A stretch of DNA of 64,000 nucleotides from Phycisphaerales bacterium (GCA_029260395.1 JAJDDJ010000013.1:248001-312000), one strand, 5' to 3'. Numbered from the stretch's first letter, positions 43,987 through 53,301 are shown. The notes: a model not told the origin generated them from the sequence alone. Translations and numbers: made by a program.

Positions 43987-45578
43987 ACCCGGGCTCCGCC
44001 CACACCGGCCCGCTGGGGTGCTCCAGCGGCGCGAGTTCGGATGACGTCCTGCAACAGCATCTCTATCTCCCGGCCGTGCTCGGCCATCGACTTGGGCGGC
44101 GTAACCCCTGACCGTAGCCGCTCAACGAGGCCGGGTTCACGGATCGCCCGCACGATCTGGCGGGCGAGGTCGTACCGGTCATTGCCCCGGAACAGCAGCC
44201 CGTTGTGCTCATGGTGCACCGCATCGGGAATCCCGCCGAGGTCCGCGCCGAGCACGGGCACGCCGCAGGCTAGAAGCTCAAAGACGGTCTGCGGGCCGTT
44301 GTCCCACCAGATTGAGGGCACGATGCCCAGGTCCTTGCCGCCGAGCATCCAGGGCAGATCCTGCGGCCCGTACCCGTGGTGGTAGGCCAGCCTGGCGAGT
44401 CTCGGCTCCAGCCGCCGAAACCGCCACTCGCTCCGCTGACCCGCCTGGGCAAAGACCGCCAAATCGACCTCGCTGAGCAGCTCGGGCACGATCAATTCAA
44501 GCGCATCGGCCAGCACGTGCAAGCCCTTGTACGCGTGGTCGTAGCCGAGGAACACAAGCCGCAGAGGCCTTCGCAGGCCGGTAGGTCCGACTCGAGCAGG
44601 TGGGTCGAAGAGCAGTTCGGGGTGCTGTCCGCAGATCTCCCGAGCCCGCGTCCCTATCGGAAGCGTCTGCACCCGTGCGGGCTCCAAACCCGATGCGATG
44701 AAGCGTTGGCTCACGAATTCTGAGACGCCCAGCACCCGGTCGATGGTGTTGAGCGCCCCCACCATCGCCTCCCGCCTTTGGTCGAACCCGTCGTTGATCT
44801 CGGCTTGCGGGTTGTTGGCGATCGGCTCCCACTTGGCGCTTTCAGGGGCCGGGGCGAACGCGGTAGACACCGGTGCCGTGAGAACGGGCGCCATGCCCCG
44901 CGGGTCGTCACCCGGAACCTTGAACGGGGAATCGGCATCCGGTTCCAGCAGCCGGATCGCGAGTTCCTGGGCTGGCTCTGACTGGATTGGCTGGTTGGGC
45001 GCCGACTCCAGGCCCGCTCGCTTTCGTCGCTCGGTCCGAGGGTCGATGACCGCCCGCTCGGGCTCGTAGAGGCTCACGACCTCGATCGGGAGGTAGACCT
45101 CGGGGGTGAGCGTGTGGTAGTTGTGTAGGCTGTACACCGTTGCGGCCCCACGCCACTCCCCACGCCCCTGGCTGGCCACTTGCATGCAGCCAGCCGAGAG
45201 ACCCTCGATGTTGTGGAAGTGAACCACATCAGGGTTCAGCGAGGTGAGAACTTCGCCGCACACCCGCTCAAGCTCTGGCTGGCTGATCTCGGCGTCGGCG
45301 TCATCCCGTTGAAACGCCGAGGGGGCCAATACCGGGCTATTGACAATCTCAACCACCTTCACGCCCAGCCAGTCCTGGTGACGAACCGCGTGGATAGGTC
45401 CCAAATCCTCGTCCGGCTTGGCCTGCACCGCTGAGTAGCTGGTTCCCGAGCAGAGCCATGAGACCTCGTGCCCGAGGCGGACGAGCTCTATCGCGAGCGA
45501 CTGCGCGTAGCCGTTGACCCCTCCCCCGTTGGTCGGTCCGTCCCAAATCTTGGCCCAGTTCACGAACAGAACACGCAT
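43983..45578 (-). CDS. Glycosyltransferase family 4 protein
   Basis: 531 residues from ATG 45578; the extension to 45659 lacks family sequence. N-terminal GVNGYAQSLAIELVRLGHEV and VVHFHNIEGLSAGCM, donor domain LRLVFLGYDHAYKGLHVLADAL, YHHGYGPQDLPWML, and the donor block PSIWWDNGPQTVFELLACGVPVLGAD. An insertion of about 120 residues with an acidic, Pro-rich stretch (200-320) lies between the domains, as in the other GT4 of this operon, so the two are probably paralogues. First gene of the operon; acts on a surface glycan of unknown structure. Confidence 0.9.
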   Translation of the reverse strand: MRVLFVNWAKIWDGPTNGGGVNGYAQSLAIELVRLGHEVSWLCSGTSYSAVQAKPDEDLGPIHAVRHQDWLGVKVVEIVNSPVLAPSAFQRDDADAEISQPELERVCGEVLTSLNPDVVHFHNIEGLSAGCMQVASQGRGEWRGAATVYSLHNYHTLTPEVYLPIEVVSLYEPERAVIDPRTERRKRAGLESAPNQPIQSEPAQELAIRLLEPDADSPFKVPGDDPRGMAPVLTAPVSTAFAPAPESAKWEPIANNPQAEINDGFDQRREAMVGALNTIDRVLGVSEFVSQRFIASGLEPARVQTLPIGTRAREICGQHPELLFDPPARVGPTGLRRPLRLVFLGYDHAYKGLHVLADALELIVPELLSEVDLAVFAQAGQRSEWRFRRLEPRLARLAYHHGYGPQDLPWMLGGKDLGIVPSIWWDNGPQTVFELLACGVPVLGADLGGIPDAVHHEHNGLLFRGNDRYDLARQIVRAIREPGLVERLRSGVTPPKSMAEHGREIEMLLQDVIRTRAAGAPQRAGVGGARV

Positions 45579-45688
45579 GCATTGACTATATCCGAACAAG
45601 CACTGTCCCCGCTCAGCCACTTTGAGCCGATACAATGCCACCGACGTTCGGCTGGGCACTCGGTGCCATCCCTTGGAGGAACCGCGGC

Positions 45689-46042
45689 ATGGAATGGATG
45701 AGGCGGATCAGAATGCGGGCTCTGGCTCTGGTACTCGGGCTAACGCTCGTGGTCATCGCCATGCTCTCGCTGACGGCTTGGCCAGCCTGGCCCGTGGTCG
45801 GGGTGGCGGTCGCCGCCGCAGCGGTCGTCGTCAATTCCTTGGCCTCCAAGCTCAGGCTTGAGAACCCCGTGTGTGTCCATTGCGAGCAGGATCTGTCAGA
45901 GCAGATCCCAGGCGTGTACGGCGTGGTCTGCCCGAAGTGCGGCACGATCGACGCATCGCTCGCCCACGGCGCCAGCGATGCACCCGTGCTCCCCGACGAC
46001 GACGAGACCGACGATGAAACTGAAAACGCCGAGGCCTCCTGA
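45689..46042 (+). CDS. Small membrane protein with zinc ribbon
   Basis: 117 residues from ATG 45689, 8 bases after TGGAGGA; an open extension to 45635 is not needed. Two hydrophobic segments (about 10-28 and 31-50) are followed by a zinc ribbon CVHCEQDL...VCPKCG near 60-84 and a very acidic tail (DDDETDDETENAEAS). Organisation matches the other zinc-ribbon membrane protein at 33650-34720. Function unknown. Divergent from the glycosyltransferase operon and convergent with trigger factor. Confidence 0.8.
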   Translation: MEWMRRIRMRALALVLGLTLVVIAMLSLTAWPAWPVVGVAVAAAAVVVNSLASKLRLENPVCVHCEQDLSEQIPGVYGVVCPKCGTIDASLAHGASDAPVLPDDDETDDETENAEAS

Positions 46043-46058
46043 CGGAAGACCCCGGCGT
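46022..46058 (-). terminator. Probable terminator for trigger factor
   Basis: On the minus strand ACGCCGGGG pairs with CCTCGGCGT (one G-T or mismatch), followed by TTTT. It lies about 45 bases after the tig stop and overlaps the end of the opposing zinc-ribbon gene. Confidence 0.55.
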
Positions 46059-46102
46059 CTCGATGCTAGCTAAACGGTCGCCTTTGCTACCGCTCGGCTC
46101 AA

Positions 46103-47482
46103 TTACTCGTGGTCGGCGACCTCGGCTGCGGCGTCCTTGAACTTCTTGTTGAAGTCCTCGATGGACATCTCGGAAATCTCGGACTTGGCCAGAATCGCAT
46201 CGAGCGCTTTGTGCTCACGGATCTGCTGAACGATCGTGCCGATCTGCTGCTGTGAGATCAGTTGCTGGCGAAGCATCTCGGGCCTCTGGCCCCGGCTGTG
46301 GGCCATCTGAGCGATGCGCTGGTTGACATCGCCCTCGGTGATCTGCACATCGAGCTCATCGGCCGCCTTGTGCAGAACAAAGAACAGCTTGAGCTCACGG
46401 GCAGCGTGCTCCTGCGAGGCATCGCGCATCTCGGCGACGCGCGCCTCGATGCTGTCCTCGGGCAGCCCGCGGTACATCAGCTCCATGCGGTGCTTCTCAA
46501 GCCACCGCTGGGCCTGTTTGGAGGTCAGTCGTTTGGGCAGCTCGAAGTCCACTTCCTTGGCTAGGTGGTCGGTGAGCTGGCGGCGCATCGCCACCTGCTG
46601 GCGGATGACCGTCTTCTCGTAGAGCCGCGAGCGGATCGCGTCCTTGAGAGCGTCCGCGTTCTCGAGGCCCACCATCTGTGCGAGATCTTCGGGGGTCTTG
46701 GGAATGATGCGATGGACCGCGTCGACCTCGAAGGTCACGACCAGGTCCTTGCCGCGGAGCGCCGGGTTTTCGTGGTGCTCGGGGCCCTTGACCTTGAGCG
46801 TGGCCGTCTCGCCGGACTTGGGCATTCCGAACTGCTTGGCCAGGTCGGTGACCATCACGCCGAGGATCATGCCCTTGCCGTCGCTGTCGGCGGCGGGAAT
46901 CTGCACGACCGCGCCCTTGATGTTGTAGAACTCCGTGTCGCCCTTGGCTTCTTTCATGATGCCGTGGCCCGTGAGGTAGTCGCCCGGCTCGGGCTTCTCG
47001 CGTTCCTCAAGATCGCCCTCGGTCAGGCAGACCCGCCCAAGTTCTATATCAACCTGCGCATCCTGCACCTCGACCAAAGGCTTGGCGACCTTGATGCCCT
47101 CGAGCTTGGGCATCTCGAACTCGGGCACGACTTCGACCTCGATGTCGAACTTCAAGCCCTTGGCCGGGTCGAGTTCGAGGTCCTTGAGCTCGTCGTCGGC
47201 GATGGGCTCGCCGACCACTTGCAGCTTGTTGTCTTCGATCGCTTTGGTGTACGCCTCGGAGACGATCTGCCCCTTGGCCTCGTGGCGGACAGCCTCGCCG
47301 AATCGCTTCTCGACGAGCCGGCGCGGGGCACGGCCCTTGCGGAAGCCCGGAAGCTCGGATTCGGCCACGAGCGAGTCGAGTTGGCCGTCCAGCTTCTCGG
47401 CGATCGCCGCCGGGGGGATGTCAAACGTCAGCTTGCGCGCGCAGGGGCCTGCATCGGTCACGGTCACGGTGGTCTCGGCCAT
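46103..47482 (-). CDS. tig: Trigger factor
   Basis: Ribosome-bound chaperone and peptidyl-prolyl isomerase. 459 residues from ATG 47482, against 432 in E. coli. N-terminal ribosome-binding domain carries the signature LPGFRKGRAPRRLVEKRFG near residue 43-61. The FKBP-like domain (about 160-260) is divergent: LTGHGIMKEA... and VMVTDLAKQFGMPKSGETATL keep the framework but several aromatic pocket residues of active FKBPs are not evident. The C-terminal helical arms follow, ending in a charged helix. clpP and clpX, frequent neighbours, are absent here. The frame extends to 47527 but MAETTVTVTDAGPC is the usual start. Confidence 0.93.
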   Translation of the reverse strand: MAETTVTVTDAGPCARKLTFDIPPAAIAEKLDGQLDSLVAESELPGFRKGRAPRRLVEKRFGEAVRHEAKGQIVSEAYTKAIEDNKLQVVGEPIADDELKDLELDPAKGLKFDIEVEVVPEFEMPKLEGIKVAKPLVEVQDAQVDIELGRVCLTEGDLEEREKPEPGDYLTGHGIMKEAKGDTEFYNIKGAVVQIPAADSDGKGMILGVMVTDLAKQFGMPKSGETATLKVKGPEHHENPALRGKDLVVTFEVDAVHRIIPKTPEDLAQMVGLENADALKDAIRSRLYEKTVIRQQVAMRRQLTDHLAKEVDFELPKRLTSKQAQRWLEKHRMELMYRGLPEDSIEARVAEMRDASQEHAARELKLFFVLHKAADELDVQITEGDVNQRIAQMAHSRGQRPEMLRQQLISQQQIGTIVQQIREHKALDAILAKSEISEMSIEDFNKKFKDAAAEVADHE

Positions 47483-47713
47483 ATCGGCACGTACCTTTCG
47501 ACAGGGACCGGTCCAGCCGCGGTACACCCGCAGCCCCTCGGCCCCGACTCAGAGCGAATCGCAAGGGTAGGCCCTCGCTTGGTGGACCCGCTTCATCGGG
47601 CGGGGCACGCTGTCGCCTTGAGACCCAAGCACGCGGCTCGAACGTTCCGCCGGGTCTGCTGCTTCGGTGGCCCAGCCCCCTCTTTACTTGCAGGCTGAGT
47701 CCGCTTTCCTGGA

Positions 47714-47738
47714 GGCACAGGCGTCCCGCCTATGTGCC
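47714..47738. repeat. Hairpin repeat, GGCACAGGCG type
   Basis: GGCACAGGCG and CGCCTATGTGCC pair around a TCC loop, with a two-base bulge. Short intergenic palindromes built on ACAGGCG...CGCCTGT are frequent in planctomycete genomes; only this copy is visible in the window. Confidence 0.5.
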
Positions 47739-47841
47739 CGCTCCGCTCGCGTCGATCGCCCCAAACGTTCTATTGCTTAATGCCAATGCAACATTGCCTC
47801 GTGGAATCATGAGAATTTCACGTGTCATTGCCCCAAAGTCC

Positions 47842-47864
47842 CGTGTCAGCGCCGCGCTGACACG
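47842..47864. repeat. Perfect 10-bp inverted repeat
   Basis: CGTGTCAGCG and CGCTGACACG are exact inverted copies around a CCG loop. No T-run follows on either strand, so it is not a standard terminator. It could be an operator or a mobile-element end; part of its right arm recurs 41 bases downstream. Confidence 0.6.
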
Positions 47865-48144
47865 AGGCAGAGTCGTTCTGCCACGGGTCCATGCAGCGTT
47901 GACACGAGGCCACTGAGCATGATGACGCGTTCACAGAGCAGTACCGCCGCGCCACGTTCCATCGCATGGCGAAGAAGGAGCATCGCCGTGAGGTGATCGA
48001 GCAGAAACGCGCTTCGCAAGAGCCGCACCGAGCGGTTGCGGGCCATCAGGCGGCCCGAATGCCGCATCAAAGCGAGTAAAAAGCCCTTGAGCCCCACCCG
48101 CCGGTTCGGATAGACTGGGCGGTCACCCCTCAAAGGAACCAGTG

Positions 48145-49527
48145 ATGAAGCTGCCTTACATGATGATTGTCGCCTGCCTCGCCACCGCCGCCAGCGGGCA
48201 GCTGACCGAGGACCTCAAGCTCACCGCCAGCGATGCCATTGCGGATGACCGGTTTGGCGTCTCCGTGGATATCTATGGCACGACGGCCATCGTCGGGTCG
48301 TTTTTCAGCAACGACGCGGGAGACGACTCCGGTTCTGCCTATCTCTTTGACACCACCACTGGCCAAGAGCTCTTCAAAATCACCGCGTCCGACGCCGCCG
48401 AGGACGACCGGTTTGGTCTCTCCGTGGGAATCTCCGGATCCACTGCCGTCGTGGGGGCGTTCCTTGATGACGACGCGGGCGGGGACTCCGGTTCTGCCTA
48501 TCTCTTCGACGCAACAACCGGCCAGGAACTCTTCAAGCTCACCGCGTCCGATGCCGCGGCAGGAGACTGGTTCGGCTTTGCGGTCGCTATCTCGGGTACG
48601 ACCGCCATCATCGGGGCACCCGAGGACAATGCTGCATTCGGCTCGGTCTACATTTTCAGCACCATTACCGGCCAGCAGGTCCGCAAACTTACCTCACTCA
48701 ATGTCGCTGCTGGGGACAGGTTCGGCAGCTCGGTCGCTATCTCGGGATCAACTGCCATCATCGGGGCACCGCAAGACAACTCGGCAACCGGTTCTGTGTA
48801 CGTTTTCAACACCATCACCGGGCAGCAGCTCTTTAAGCTCAACGCGAGCGACGCCGCCGTTGCTGACTCCTTCGGCAACGCCGTCGCGATCCACGGTACG
48901 ACGGCCATCATTGGGGCGGACAGCTACGGCTCCTTCGGATTCGACTCTGGCGCTGCGTACGTCTTCGATCTGGCTACCGGCCAAGAACTCTTCAAGCTCA
49001 CCGCGTCCGATGCTGCGCAGTTCGACAAATTCGGCCGTTCTGTTGACATGTTCGGAACGACCGCCATCATCGGGTCGTGGTTTGACGACGACGCGGGCTC
49101 CTATTCTGGCTCGGCGTATCTGTTCGACACGACCACCGGCCAGGAACTCGGCAAGCTCACTGCGTCCGATGCTTCAGCTGGGGACTACTTTGGCGTTTCG
49201 GCCTCCATTTCAGGCTCGACGGCGATCGTCGGAGCGTACAGAGATGACGACGACGGCTCCAACTCCGGCTCGGCCTACCTGTTTGATTTGCACTCGTCGC
49301 CCTGCCCCGGCGACATAGCCGACGACTTCGGCACGCCCGGCGATGACGGCATGGTGAGCTTCGGCGACTTCCTCGCGTTGCTCGGCCTCATCGGCCCCTG
49401 CCCGGGCGGCACGCCCGGCTGCACGGGCGACATCGCCGACGACTTTGGCACACTCAACGGCGGAGACGGCATGGTCAGCTTCGGGGACTTCCTCGCGCTG
49501 CTCGGCTTGATCGGGCCGTGCCCGTAA
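48145..49527 (+). CDS. Secreted FG-GAP repeat protein with two dockerin-like tails
   Basis: 460 residues from ATG 48145 (AAAGGA 7 bases upstream; a GTG lies at 48142). A signal peptide of about 18 residues is followed by seven near-identical repeats of about 54 residues, each of the form KLTASDAxxxDxFGxSVxIxGxTAIVGA...SGSAYLFDTTTGQEL, which should close a beta-propeller. The C-terminus carries two copies of GDIADDFGT...MVSFGDFLALLGLIGPC, a variant of the Phycisphaerae tail usually written DVNGDGxVDFxDLLxLLxxWGPC, resembling a half dockerin with one Ca loop. Exported, presumably surface or extracellular. Role unknown. Confidence 0.9.
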   Translation: MKLPYMMIVACLATAASGQLTEDLKLTASDAIADDRFGVSVDIYGTTAIVGSFFSNDAGDDSGSAYLFDTTTGQELFKITASDAAEDDRFGLSVGISGSTAVVGAFLDDDAGGDSGSAYLFDATTGQELFKLTASDAAAGDWFGFAVAISGTTAIIGAPEDNAAFGSVYIFSTITGQQVRKLTSLNVAAGDRFGSSVAISGSTAIIGAPQDNSATGSVYVFNTITGQQLFKLNASDAAVADSFGNAVAIHGTTAIIGADSYGSFGFDSGAAYVFDLATGQELFKLTASDAAQFDKFGRSVDMFGTTAIIGSWFDDDAGSYSGSAYLFDTTTGQELGKLTASDASAGDYFGVSASISGSTAIVGAYRDDDDGSNSGSAYLFDLHSSPCPGDIADDFGTPGDDGMVSFGDFLALLGLIGPCPGGTPGCTGDIADDFGTLNGGDGMVSFGDFLALLGLIGPCP

Positions 49528-49591
49528 GGGCCTGCTGACGGGTAACTCGACGCCTCCACGCAAAGCGGGAAAGCGTCAAAACCCCGGCGGC

Positions 49592-50071
49592 TCAGGGCAA
49601 GGCCACCGAACCATGAAGGCGTTCGCCGGTCGCCGATTCGATCTCGATCCACAACGCCGCGTCGGCATCGAGTTCGGCGGGTACCTCTACATGCCCGTGG
49701 AAGTCACCGCCGGTGGCATCGGCCTTTGATCGCACGGACCCGTCGCCCGCCTCGTTTCCGATCCACAGCCTGACCGCCGCTGGCGCTGGCCCGTCGTCGT
49801 GCTCAATATTCACATGCATGAGCGTGTTTGGCGTGGGCGCCCCACCGGCTGATATGTCGAGTGAGGTTCCGGCGATGACTACGGACCCGAGAGACCGCAT
49901 GGCTCCGTGGCCGTCCTGGTCTGGCTCCGCTGGCTCAGGAGCAGCGTGCGTGTGCCCGTCGTCCTCAGAGTGCGCCGTTGCGTCATGGGGAGTTGATTCG
50001 TTGCCACAACCGGCGATCGACAGCGCTGCGGCCAGAGTGGATGCGAGGATGAGCTTCGTGAGATCGTTCAT
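49592..50071 (-). CDS. His-rich lipoprotein of the RND efflux operon
   Basis: 159 residues from ATG 50071, with AAAGGAAG 9 bases upstream. Lipobox IAGC (Cys22), then a His/Asp/Glu-rich segment (HDATAHSEDDGHTHAAPEP, about 29-47) likely to bind divalent metal, and a compact beta-rich domain (GGDFHGHVEVPAELDADAALW). Its start overlaps the stop of the RND pump by four bases, so it is translated together with it. No named family; periplasmic metal-binding accessory is an inference from position and His content. Confidence 0.8.
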   Translation of the reverse strand: MNDLTKLILASTLAAALSIAGCGNESTPHDATAHSEDDGHTHAAPEPAEPDQDGHGAMRSLGSVVIAGTSLDISAGGAPTPNTLMHVNIEHDDGPAPAAVRLWIGNEAGDGSVRSKADATGGDFHGHVEVPAELDADAALWIEIESATGERLHGSVALP

Positions 50072-53000
50072 GGAGATGCTTCCTTTGATTTGGCCGGGCG
50101 CAGGGCCCCGGCAATCCGAGTGAGAATGGCCGGTGATGCGCGCCGACGCGGTGCGAGCTGGTGCCCGAACACCAGCGAGTATCCAGCGGGAACAACAATG
50201 AGGTTCAAGAACGTGGAGGTGAGCAGCCCGCCGAGTGTGACGATCGCGAGCGGCGCGAGCAGTTCGCTGCCGGGCTGGCTGCCAGCGAGGGCCAGCGGAA
50301 GCAGACCCAGGGCGGCACAAATGGCGGTCATGAGGATCGGAACAAGCCGCTCCATCGAACCCTGCACGATCGCTTCGCCGAGAGGCACTCCCTCGTGCCG
50401 CATGAGGTGGTTGTAGTGGTTGATGAGCAGGATTCCGTTGCGGACCGCGATGCCGAACAGCGTGATAAACCCGACCAGGCTCGCGATCGAGATGACCGGC
50501 GGCACGTACGCACCGCCGACTCCGATGAGCGCCAAGGTATTACCGATCGCACCGCCGCCCTCGGTCAGGTAGATCGCCGCGATACCACCGATGAGCGCGA
50601 GCGGCATGTTGAGCATCACGAGCACGGCGGCCCTCAACGAACCGGTCGATACTTGAAGCAGCATCAGCATGACCAGAGCGACCGCGACACCGGCGACGAG
50701 AATGGTGCGAGACGCGGACTGCTGGGCCTCGAATTGCCCGCCGTAGGAGACGGTCATCCCGGCACCTTGGACGATCGGATCGACACGTTCCCGCACCTGT
50801 GCGACGAGGTCGCCGAGGTTCGAGCCCTCCGCGACATTGAGCGACACAACAGCCTTCCGCTGGGCGTTCTCACGCGTGATGAGGTTGCTTGAGCGCTCCG
50901 GACCGATGTCGGCGACATCACTCAATCGGACGGTTGCGCCGCCTCGCCCGCGCAGGAGCAAGTCGCGGACCTGACGGATCGATTCGCGTTCCTCTGGCCC
51001 GAGGCGCACAACGATGTCGTACTGGCGGACACCCTGGTTGACGGTGTCGACCACCTCGCCGTAAATCGCTTCACGGACCTGCTCGGCGGCATCCGCCGGG
51101 CTGAGACCCGCTGCGGCCAGTTCGGCGTGGCGGTAGCGGATCGGCAGCGACGTGATCATTACTTCGCGGCTGGCGTTCACGTCACGGGCACCTGGGAGCG
51201 ACTGCAACTCGGCCTCAATGGCCTTGGCAACTCGGCGCAGTTCGGACAGATTCTCGCCGAATACATTGATCGCGATTGCGGCGGGTGTTCCCGAGAGGAC
51301 ATGGCTCAGGCGATGCTCGATCGGCTGACCGACCATCGTGGTGATCCCTGGGATGGCCGCCAGGATACGGTCGATCTCGTCGCGCACTTCGGCACGCGAT
51401 CGGCCCGCATCGACCGTGACCTCGACCTCTGAGTTGCTGACGGGCTCGGCGTGCTCATCGCGTTCGGCTCTGCCCGTTCGACGCGACACGGACCGGACTC
51501 CTTCGATCTCGACGAGCTGCCGTTCGACCTCGGTTGCGAGCCGGTCGCTTTCGACGATTGATGTGCCGGGCGGCGCGAGGAGGAACACCGTGAAAGTCCC
51601 CTCGTTGAACGAGGGGAGGAACGCGGTACCGAATGTGCTCGCCAGGACCATCGCGGCCACGGTAATCAGACCGGCGGCTCCCAGCATCCAGGCACGGAAC
51701 TGGATAGCTGCCCGAAGCGCAGGCTCGTAGGCCCGCTTGAGAACACGGACGAGCGCCGCCTCGCGGTCTTCGTGCGCCCCGCCAAGTCTCCCCTTGAGCA
51801 GGAACCGGCACATGGCGGGGACCACCGTGAGGGCGACCAAGAGCGACGCGAGAATCGAGATCATGTAGGTCAGCGCGAGAGGCTGAAAGAACCGGCCTTC
51901 GAGCCCTTGCAGAAACAGGAGCGGCAAGAACACCATGACGATAATCACGGTCGCGAACACCATCGCGGGCCTGATCTCGTTGCTCGCGTCAAAGATGACT
52001 TCTGTGAACGGACGACGATCGGGCTCGGCCAACACTCGGTTCTGCTTGAGTCGGCGGAAGACGTTCTCCACATCGATAATCGCATCATCGACGAGCACGC
52101 CGATGGCAACCGTGAGTCCGCCTAGGGTCATCACGTTCAGGCTGAGGTTCATCGCGTCCATCATCAGCAGCCCCACCGCGAGCGAGATCGGGATCGCGGT
52201 GAGCGTAATAAGCGTTGTTCTCAGATTCATGAGGAACAGCACGAGCACCACCAGCACGATGATGATGGCCTCTGCGAGCACCTTGGTTACGTTGTGGACC
52301 GATCGCTCGATAAAGTGCGACTGGCGAACCACATCCCGGTTCAGCTCGACACCCTCGGGCAGCGTGGGCTCGATCTGATCGAACAATGCGTCGAGCATAT
52401 CGGTGAGGGCGAGCGTGTTGGTGCCGGGAGATTTCTGGATCGTCAGAATGACTGCGGGGTGGCCGCCTTCGGAGGCTGTGCCACGCTTGAGAGCCGGGCC
52501 AAGGCGGACATCGGCAACCTGTCCGATCGTCACGGCAACGCCCTCGTGGTACTTGATGATGGTGTTGGAAATGTCTTCCGGCCTCGTTACTCGGCTCTGC
52601 TGGCGTATCGGAATCTCGAAATTGTCTACGTTGACGAGGTATCCACCGCTCGCGGTGCTGTGCGCGCCGCCTGCGGCTTCGACCACGTCGGTGATTGTGA
52701 GGTCGTAGAGGCGGAGCCGGTCCTGGTTGACATTGACCTGGTACTCGGGCAGCTCGCCACCGATGGCAACCGCCTGAGCAACGCCCGGCACGGAGAGAAT
52801 CTTGTTCCGCAGGTCGAATTCTGCGTAGGAACGGAGTTCCATCGGCTCGACCGTTCCATCGGGCGAGGACAGCGATACGAGCATGATCTCGCCCGCGATC
52901 GAGGTGATCGGCGTGATGAACGGCTCGACACCCTCCGGCAGATTCTCCCGAGCGGTCACGAGCCGCTCGGCCACGAGCTGGCGGGCATCGTAGAGGTTGG

Positions 53001-53301
53001 TCCCCCAGTCCAAGTCAACCCACACGATGCCGAGGCCGATGGCGCTGGCGCTGCGAACGCGCCGGACACCCGTCATGCCATTGACAGCTGACTCGATGGG
53101 GAACGTCACGTACTGCTCGACCTCGTCGGCCGCGAGCCCGCCCGACTCGGCCATGATGGTAACGGTTGGTGCGTTGAGTTCGGGGAACACATCCACACTC
53201 ATCCGCGGCAGCCGGTAGCCTGCGTACCCAACCACCATGACGGCGGAAATGAGAACGAGAGACGAGTACTGGAGCGAGAATCGGATGACGGCCTTCAACA
53301 T
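50068..53301 (-). CDS. Heavy-metal-efflux RND pump (CusA/CzcA family)
   Basis: Proton-driven inner-membrane exporter, 1077 residues, 12 predicted helices in the 1+5, 1+5 RND pattern. N-terminal YRLPRMSVDVFPELNAPTVTI is typical of HME-RND. The TM4 region reads VAIGVLVDDAIIDVENVFRRL, with the paired Asp used for proton relay. TGRAERDEHAEPVSNSEVEV in the porter domain is an HME signature. It transports Cu/Ag, Zn/Co/Cd or similar ions across the envelope with the adaptor and TolC-like proteins encoded next to it. Metal specificity cannot be read off. Separated from the adaptor stop by 3 bases. Confidence 0.94.
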   Translation of the reverse strand: MLKAVIRFSLQYSSLVLISAVMVVGYAGYRLPRMSVDVFPELNAPTVTIMAESGGLAADEVEQYVTFPIESAVNGMTGVRRVRSASAIGLGIVWVDLDWGTNLYDARQLVAERLVTARENLPEGVEPFITPITSIAGEIMLVSLSSPDGTVEPMELRSYAEFDLRNKILSVPGVAQAVAIGGELPEYQVNVNQDRLRLYDLTITDVVEAAGGAHSTASGGYLVNVDNFEIPIRQQSRVTRPEDISNTIIKYHEGVAVTIGQVADVRLGPALKRGTASEGGHPAVILTIQKSPGTNTLALTDMLDALFDQIEPTLPEGVELNRDVVRQSHFIERSVHNVTKVLAEAIIIVLVVLVLFLMNLRTTLITLTAIPISLAVGLLMMDAMNLSLNVMTLGGLTVAIGVLVDDAIIDVENVFRRLKQNRVLAEPDRRPFTEVIFDASNEIRPAMVFATVIIVMVFLPLLFLQGLEGRFFQPLALTYMISILASLLVALTVVPAMCRFLLKGRLGGAHEDREAALVRVLKRAYEPALRAAIQFRAWMLGAAGLITVAAMVLASTFGTAFLPSFNEGTFTVFLLAPPGTSIVESDRLATEVERQLVEIEGVRSVSRRTGRAERDEHAEPVSNSEVEVTVDAGRSRAEVRDEIDRILAAIPGITTMVGQPIEHRLSHVLSGTPAAIAINVFGENLSELRRVAKAIEAELQSLPGARDVNASREVMITSLPIRYRHAELAAAGLSPADAAEQVREAIYGEVVDTVNQGVRQYDIVVRLGPEERESIRQVRDLLLRGRGGATVRLSDVADIGPERSSNLITRENAQRKAVVSLNVAEGSNLGDLVAQVRERVDPIVQGAGMTVSYGGQFEAQQSASRTILVAGVAVALVMLMLLQVSTGSLRAAVLVMLNMPLALIGGIAAIYLTEGGGAIGNTLALIGVGGAYVPPVISIASLVGFITLFGIAVRNGILLINHYNHLMRHEGVPLGEAIVQGSMERLVPILMTAICAALGLLPLALAGSQPGSELLAPLAIVTLGGLLTSTFLNLIVVPAGYSLVFGHQLAPRRRASPAILTRIAGALRPAKSKEASP

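Larger units (their letters stand above)
47483..48144. other. Gene-poor 660-base region with palindromes
   Basis: No convincing gene. It holds two hairpin-forming palindromes (separate entries) and the direct repeat TGACACGAGGC at 47859-47869 and 47900-47910. Between 47903 and 48079 one plus-strand frame without a start codon encodes 58 mostly charged residues (for example FHRMAKKEHRREVIEQKRAS), possibly the tail of a lost gene; the opposite strand also stays open over the same stretch. Promoters for tig and the FG-GAP gene must lie at the two ends, but I could not pinpoint them. Confidence 0.45.

Noticed and set aside
46565-47698. 377-codon plus-strand frame antisense to trigger factor
   Set aside because: Shadow frame of a GC-rich gene; Tig on the other strand is certain.
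47846-48133. 95-codon minus-strand hydrophobic frame
   Set aside because: No ribosome binding site, overlaps palindromes; no family match by eye.
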